Shown one piece after another: positions 59,855 through 64,000 of a stretch of DNA of 64,000 bases. The position numbers were made by a program, and so were the translations under genes. Each line of letters starts with the position of its first letter. Position 1 is the stretch's first letter. A model generated the notes under the pieces. It did no database searches and was not told the DNA's origin. It saw nothing but the letters and a program-made list of their open reading frames with translations. Where the stretch lies: contig CAVYNA010000003.1 of assembly GCA_963769765.1 (NCBI GenBank), positions 547,771 to 611,770 on the forward strand, in the 5' to 3' direction. Source of the stretch: Bog-756 sp963769765 (GTDB lineage: Bacteria; Actinomycetota; Acidimicrobiia; Acidimicrobiales; RAAP-2).

Positions 59855-60776
59855 ATGAAAACTGCTTCTCGACCAAAGGTCGACGGCCGGATGGTCATGG
59901 CGGTGGCCCATCGTCTGACCGAGCGGGATCGATCCATCCTCACCATGATTTATCGCCATCGCGTCTTCACCACGGACCAGCTGGCCGAGATGTTCTTCGA
60001 CAACATCAACACCGCACAGCATCGGTTGACCACGCTCTACCAACTCCGCTTGGTGGAGCGGTTCCAGCCATCGACCGGCGCTATGTGTCCCAGCCGTACC
60101 ACTACGTGCTTGACCAGCTCGGCGCCATGGTGGCCGCAGCCGAAGCCGACCGGGACCCCGACAAGACGAACTGGCAGCAGGAGAAGACCCTCGCCATCGG
60201 GCGCAGCCAGCGCCTCGCCCACGTGGTCGGCACCAACGGCTTCTTCAGCGCCCTGTTGGCCGAAGGCCGACGGCGGGACAACTGCGCCCTGTCACTGTGG
60301 TGGTCGGAGCGCTACTGCGCTTCCAACTTCAACGAGATTGCCCGGCCCGACGGGCTCGGGGTCTGGGAAGAAGGCGGCGCCCAGCTCACCTTCTGCCTCG
60401 AATACGACCGGTCAACCGAGACCCTCGAGCGCCTGGAGAAGAAGCTCAAGAGTTACGAGGAACTCCAGATCGCCAGTGGCTACGCCTACTGGATCTGTTC
60501 GGCTTCGGGCACCCCCGCCGAGAAGCCGGTGCCCGAAGGGCCCTGGCAGAAGCCACCGTCCCGGTGGCCACGGCGGCCCTGGGGCCAACACAGCGGCCGA
60601 ACGGGGCGATCTGGGCGCCCATCGGCTGCGACGGATGCCGGATGCGTCTGGCCGAACTGGCCGGCGTGCCGCATCCGCCAGAGTCCTACCGGCGGATCGA
60701 GGAGACCCAGGAGCATCGGCGCCGTACTGACGATCAGAGGCGTCGAGATCACCTCGGCCGGTACAATGAGGCGTGA
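59855..60776 (+). pseudogene. Replication-relaxation family protein with two frameshifts
   Basis: A winged-helix N terminus (RLTERDRSILTMIYRHRVFT, then DQLAEMFFDNINTAQHRL) is followed by a frame change near 60065-60085, where the reading resumes at DRRYVSQPYHYVLDQLG and continues through WWSERYCASNFNEIARPDG and LTFCLEYDRSTETLERLE. A second change near 60500-60540 leads to ARRALAEATVPVATAALG. Each jump fits a single-base deletion. Intact versions are about 300 aa and occur in actinobacterial integrative or plasmid-like elements. Either a decayed gene or assembly error. Confidence 0.75.
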
Positions 60777-60806
60777 TTCTCGATCAGAGGGCTGCCGGAC
60801 GTGCGC

Positions 60807-60914
60807 ATGCTCAAGGAGGAGGCGCCTATCCAATGCCGTGCCTGTGGGCGACATCCCATACAGGGCTACGCAGAGAGGGAAGTGAACCATGGCAGGCAAG
60901 ACCCAAGAAGCTGA
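60807..60914 (+). CDS. Small CxxC peptide (possible)
   Basis: A 35-residue frame MLKEEAPIQCRACGRHPIQG with a Cys-x2-Cys pair, and a basic end. It lies between the replication-relaxation fragment and the SHOCT gene, overlapping the start of the latter. No clear ribosome site. The composition is protein-like, but the length makes chance possible. Confidence 0.25.
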   Translation: MLKEEAPIQCRACGRHPIQGYAEREVNHGRQDPRS

Positions 60915-61371
60915 ATTTCAGGCGAGCGCTGGACGGGTGTGGGTTGCCCTGGTGACGGCGATCGGCGAACTTGGTTTTACCACACTGTCGTCTGACAAGA
61001 CGTCGGGGCTACTTTCATTCAACACCGGCCGTTCAATGAAGAGCTGGGCGGGTCAGGATCTCAATGCAACCGTCCTCTCAACTGGTGAAGGACAAAGCCG
61101 AATTGTGATTGGCGGCACCATCGCTCGAACCCAAGCTTTCGGCGGCTCTCAACTCGCCTCTTGGGGTGAGAAGAAGAAGCTTGCCGTCAAGGTGCTCGAC
61201 AGGGTACGAGAGTCCCTGCCATCCATTCCAGAGGCTGCCGATGATGCCACCGCTCACGACAATGGAGTCGGAATCGGCACTGAACTTGCTCATTTGGCAT
61301 CGTTACATCAGAGCGGTGCCATCAGCGACGAGGAGTTTGCTTCGGCCAAGCGGCGGTTGCTGTCCACCTGA
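60889..61371 (+). CDS. Small SHOCT-domain protein
   Basis: A 160-residue protein. The C-terminal 30 residues are a SHOCT (short C-terminal) domain: ELAHLASLHQSGAISDEEF, then ASAKRRLL. The N-terminal 100 residues form a strand-rich unit (SGLLSFNTGRSMKSW, LNATVLSTGEGQSRIVIGG). A related N-terminal unit occurs at 61772-62071. The ATG follows GAGAGGGAA. SHOCT proteins are often in mobile elements and phage-like regions. Function unknown. Confidence 0.75.
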   Translation: MAGKTQEAEFQASAGRVWVALVTAIGELGFTTLSSDKTSGLLSFNTGRSMKSWAGQDLNATVLSTGEGQSRIVIGGTIARTQAFGGSQLASWGEKKKLAVKVLDRVRESLPSIPEAADDATAHDNGVGIGTELAHLASLHQSGAISDEEFASAKRRLLST

Positions 61372-61515
61372 CCGTGGTGCATCTCCGCAACCAAGACGCT
61401 TTTACAATGACGAGTTATCGGATGTTCCAAATTGGATCGCCTTCAAAATGAGAACGCACTGCCGGTAAGCTGGGGTGCTGTTCCCATTCAGCTCCATAGA
61501 AAGAGTGTGACCTAT

Positions 61516-61662
61516 ATGCGAAAGTTGACGATTATCGAGAAGGACGGCGGATGGACATACCATCTCAGTGATCTCAGCGGCAACACAGAAGAAGGCCCTA
61601 CTTACGAAAGTGAAGATGCCGCCCGGAGAGCAGGTGAAGACCACAACGTGGGAACCTGGTGA
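61516..61662 (+). CDS. Small hypothetical protein, 48 aa
   Basis: A short frame starting MRKLTIIEKDGGWTYHLS, with acidic and Ala-rich end (SEDAARRAGEDH). It resembles small DUF2188-type proteins loosely. The AT-rich surroundings differ from the chromosome. Low confidence. Confidence 0.35.
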   Translation: MRKLTIIEKDGGWTYHLSDLSGNTEEGPTYESEDAARRAGEDHNVGTW

Positions 61663-61771
61663 ACAAATCGTAGGTCTCCGTATCTCCCTGGGCGCACTCG
61701 ACGCGTCGTTGGCTCGTTGTCACTCGGAGGTCTGGTTACACAACGCCAGTCGGATGGGGCTTTGCGGTTGG

Positions 61772-62071
61772 TCAGGTCGAAACCGGTGAGATCTCAGAAT
61801 GCGGCACAGAGCTTATCGATGACCTTGCGACTAGCAACCCCCCGACATCTTGTCCTCTGCCCTGGATATCAAGACGAGCGGTACTGTCGGTTGGTCCCGA
61901 GAGAACCGATACCCTGAGCCGAACGGGATTGAGTCCGTAGCGGGTCTTGAAAATCAGATAGCGAGCCGCGTCGCTCGCCTCCTCAACCTTTCCAATCGTC
62001 GAAGCCACCGAACGCAGTTTGGCCCAAGCCTCCTCCGTCGTCATCTGCAGCTCCACCGTTTTTGCTGACAT
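61772..62071 (-). CDS. Small hypothetical protein related to the SHOCT gene product
   Basis: A 99-residue protein. Its pattern (MSAKTVELQMTTEEAWAKL, a short loop, YLIFKTRYGLNPVRLRVSVL, ARLDIQGRGQDV) parallels the N-terminal unit of the 60889 protein: a start helix with a conserved Trp, a strand with an Asn, a VLS strand and a final G-rich strand. It lacks the SHOCT domain and may be truncated. The start ATG is at 62071; upstream the zinc-finger gene overlaps it by about 30 bases. I do not know its function. Confidence 0.5.
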   Translation of the reverse strand: MSAKTVELQMTTEEAWAKLRSVASTIGKVEEASDAARYLIFKTRYGLNPVRLRVSVLSGPTDSTARLDIQGRGQDVGGLLVARSSISSVPHSEISPVST

Positions 62072-62544
62072 GCGACGATCGTACTCTGAGTCGCTTGCCC
62101 CCTGACCTGATGTCTGGCTGGTGCAGGCATATTTCGCGAGCACGAGCCGCAGCAGGTCAGCTCTTTGGCCCCAACCCGGCATTGATGACGCGAGCCGCCT
62201 GCGCTGGGCTGAGCATCGCGGAGCAGCGGCGAAGAGCGCCTCGTATGCGGAGGCGTAGTCGGTACGTCACCGGACTCAAGGGCGTCAAAGACCATAGAGC
62301 GAGTCTCTGCGTTCACCACCGCCAGAGCCTCCAGTCTGCCGACGACTTCGGTGAATGCCTCGGATGCGTCGGCGACATGGTGGCCTCGTGAGCGCTGGGG
62401 ATCACCGATGGCCCTCGCCATGAGCCGAGCCTCATACGCCCGCTGGCGGCACGATGGTTTGCAGTAGCGAGCTACAGGTCCCCGACTCCCTCGCTGTGGA
62501 AGCGCTCGGCCGCACCACTCACACGTTCGCGAATCACTTGTCAC
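62041..62544 (-). CDS. Zinc-finger-like protein
   Basis: A 167-residue frame. The N-terminal 45 residues carry a zinc site: TCEWCGRALPQRGSRGP, then ARYCKPSCRQRAYEARL. A helical region follows (ASEAFTEVVGRLEALAVV). After about residue 100 the sequence becomes Pro/Ser/Thr-rich and then overlaps the neighbouring gene start; the real C terminus may be shorter or the frame broken. It starts at GTG, inside the palindrome GTCACGTGAC, with an AT-rich -10-like region upstream. Such zinc proteins occur in phage and integrative elements. Confidence 0.55.
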   Translation of the reverse strand: MTSDSRTCEWCGRALPQRGSRGPVARYCKPSCRQRAYEARLMARAIGDPQRSRGHHVADASEAFTEVVGRLEALAVVNAETRSMVFDALESGDVPTTPPHTRRSSPLLRDAQPSAGGSRHQCRVGAKELTCCGSCSRNMPAPARHQVRGQATQSTIVACQQKRWSCR

Positions 62545-62549
62545 GTGAC
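62540..62549. promoter_or_regulatory. GTCACGTGAC palindrome at the zinc-finger gene start
   Basis: A 10-bp perfect palindrome covers the GTG at 62544 and may be a repressor site. An AT-rich TAATAC follows in the minus-strand promoter direction. Short palindromes of this kind can arise by chance. Confidence 0.35.
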
Positions 62550-62646
62550 GTATTATTGCCTACTCCACAGGTCCCCCGCGACCGGGGTAGCCGCCCCCGG
62601 CTCGGTCGATGTGGGCAGCTTGAAGTGGGCGCAATGGCCATGTCCC

Positions 62647-62665
62647 AAGATTTCTCAGAAATCTT
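62647..62665. repeat. AT-rich perfect palindrome, 19 bp
   Basis: AAGATTTCTCAGAAATCTT is a 9-1-9 perfect inverted repeat in a GC-rich region between the divergent zinc-finger and recombinase genes. It is a candidate operator or recombinase-binding or attachment site. Confidence 0.6.
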
Positions 62666-62737
62666 CGCCAGACCCCTTGACTTCATGACGCGATGGAGCG
62701 TCAATGTCGGGCGGCGCGCTCCGGTCGTGGGCTACCC

Positions 62738-62950
62738 ATGGCTACCAACCACCCGATTCACCGTCACACCGGCCACCCGGCCGCGTCCTCGTCGCGCCAA
62801 CAAACGTGTCGCAAACGACCGGTCGTGCTGTTGTCCCCTCGTCATGTCGAGCTGGACAACGCCCACGAGCAGGCTGCCCTCGCGGCATTGGCCGACCTGT
62901 TGGCCCCATACCTGGAGCGTCCCACAACAAGCGAGGAGGACTGCGCTTGA
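62738..62950 (+). CDS. Small hypothetical protein upstream of the recombinase
   Basis: A 70-residue frame. The N-terminal 30 residues are His/Arg/Ser-rich, but the C-terminal half (LSPRHVELDNAHEQAALAALADLLAPYLE) is a helix typical of short genes ahead of serine recombinases. The stop lies 65 bases before the recombinase ATG. The start is uncertain; the ATG at 62738 is the nearest reasonable one. Function unknown. Confidence 0.4.
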   Translation: MATNHPIHRHTGHPAASSSRQQTCRKRPVVLLSPRHVELDNAHEQAALAALADLLAPYLERPTTSEEDCA

Positions 62951-63015
62951 TTCTCCACGCGCAGCGGAGGTCTGCTCCGCCAGATGACCTCCTTCCCAGC
63001 GAAAGGAACGTGCCT

Positions 63016-64000
63016 ATGAGAATGGCCACCTACACCCGCATCTCGACTGACGAGGACCATCAGCCCTACTCCCTCGAAGCTCAGGCCGAACGGCTGGGCA
63101 ACTACGTGGCCAGCCAGGACGGTTGGGAACTGGTGCGGAAGTTCACCGACCAGGCCTCGGGCGCGACGACCGAACGGCCGGGCCTTCAGCGGGCGCTGTC
63201 CGAGGCCAAGGCCCATCGGTTCGACATGTTGCTCGTCTATCGAGTGGACCGCTATGCCGGTTCGGTGCGGGCTGGCCCAACTACTGGAAGAGCTGACCCG
63301 GCCGGGGTCGGCTTCCGCTCGGCGACAGAACCTTTCGACACACCACGCCGGCGGGCGAATGATGGTCCAGATGCTCGGGGTCTTCGCCGAGTTCGAGCGC
63401 GCCACGATGGTCGACCGCGTTGATCGCGGGCATGGAGCGCAAGGCCGCGCGCGGCGAGTGGCTCGGCGGGTCGCGGCCCTTCGGCTACGGTCCCTGATCC
63501 GGCCACCGGGTTCTTGGTACCCTCTGGAGGAGCGAGGCGCCCCTGGTGCCGCTCATCTTCGACCGTTACGCACATAGCCGCGAGGGGCGTCGCTCGGTGG
63601 CCAACTGGCTGAACGAGGCCGGGCACCGCACCAAGAGCGGGCCAGCCCTGGAGCCACACTTCGGTGCTGACCCTGCTGCGCAATCCGGTCTACGTCGGCC
63701 AGGTCTACTTCCGTGTGGAGCGGCGACCCTGCACCCCACACCAGCACCTGGTGGAGGCGCAAAGCTGTTCGAACGGGTCCAGGCCATGCTGACTCGAACG
63801 CGGGGAGGACTACTCCAAACGTGCTTCAGCGACGTCGGACTACCTCTTGGCCGGGTTGATCATCTGCGAGCGCTGCGGGAAGCGATTCGTCGGGAACTCC
63901 GCTGTCGGGAACCGCTACCGGTACCGCTACTACACGTGCGGGACGTGCTAGTGTTATGGCACCAAGCACTGCAACGCCGAGCGGCTCCCCGCCGACGAGA
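63016..64000 (+). pseudogene. Large serine recombinase, frame-broken and cut by the window end
   Basis: The start MRMATYTRISTDEDHQPYSL carries the catalytic Ser in the YTRIST motif, and GAAAGGAA lies upstream. The protein then runs through at least seven frame changes: RVDRYAGSVR, CGLAQLLEEL, FRSATEPFD, GRMMVQMLGVFAEFERATMVD, ERKAARGEWLGGSRPFGYG, RYAHSREGRRSVANWLNEAG, and ICERCGKRFVGNSAVG (the zinc ribbon). Near 63951 an in-frame TAG interrupts the zinc-ribbon region. The amino acid motifs themselves are well conserved. So the gene is a large serine integrase or recombinase, and the breaks are single-base indels, more like sequencing error than old decay. Confidence 0.8.

Noticed and set aside
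63016..63450. Programmed ribosomal frameshifting in the recombinase
   Set aside because: There are too many shifts in both directions and no slippery-site plus hairpin pattern; single-base errors or decay explain it better.
1..64000. CRISPR arrays and rRNA genes
   Set aside because: No spaced direct repeats and no rRNA core sequences were seen anywhere.

Overview
The window is high-GC bacterial DNA with actinobacterial gene content: two wax ester synthase/diacylglycerol acyltransferases, an F420-type LLM oxidoreductase, a deazaflavin-dependent nitroreductase-like protein, a MarP-like protease, a CtpE-like P-type ATPase, and many start codons without a Shine-Dalgarno sequence directly behind a TANNNT hexamer. 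The mix of lipid genes and repeat-bearing cell-wall proteins fits the Acidimicrobiia best. That placement is an inference from gene content; no rRNA is present.

Positions 1-6.1 kb hold a lipid operon on the minus strand (alpha/beta hydrolase, WS/DGAT, acyltransferase, HxlR regulator, thioesterase) divergent from an acyl-CoA synthetase. Positions 6.1-16.9 kb are mostly housekeeping: DUF347 and DUF302 proteins, glutamine synthetase (glnA, with the adenylylation tyrosine replaced by Phe), lysS with a tRNA-Lys(CTT) just upstream, a metallo-beta-lactamase-fold hydrolase, a GH15 trehalase-like enzyme with a histone-H1-like tail, and a MarP-like protease. Positions 17.1-21.6 kb hold a CX5C beta-propeller lipoprotein and then a tight operon of leader ORF, DNA methyltransferase, PD-(D/E)XK-like protein and small SAM methyltransferase. 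This is the best candidate for an undescribed defence or restriction-modification system.

Positions 21.7-34.6 kb are catabolic: PLP decarboxylase, Rieske oxygenase, LLM oxidoreductase, SDR, P450 plus ferredoxin behind a clear palindromic operator, a frameshifted thioesterase, acyl-CoA synthetase and enoyl-CoA hydratase. Positions 34.6-40.1 kb hold two divergent P-type ATPases, one a P1B-5 enzyme fused to a hemerythrin-like domain. Positions 40.3-56.8 kb return to acyl-CoA metabolism (carboxyltransferase, dienoyl-CoA reductase-like SDR, acyl-CoA dehydrogenase, acetoacetate decarboxylase family, enoyl-CoA hydratase). They also hold a second WS/DGAT followed by a phasin-like Lys/Ala-tailed protein and a hydrolase, which together look like a lipid-droplet module, and a GGDEF diguanylate cyclase.

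From about 56.9 kb to the end the character changes to accessory DNA: an orphan protein of about 450 aa, a DUF1778-GNAT toxin-antitoxin pair, a frame-broken replication-relaxation gene, small SHOCT and zinc-finger proteins, AT-richer spacers and a large serine recombinase running off the window. This looks like an integrative element. The recombinase carries many single-base indels but little substitution decay, so sequencing error near a contig end must be considered.
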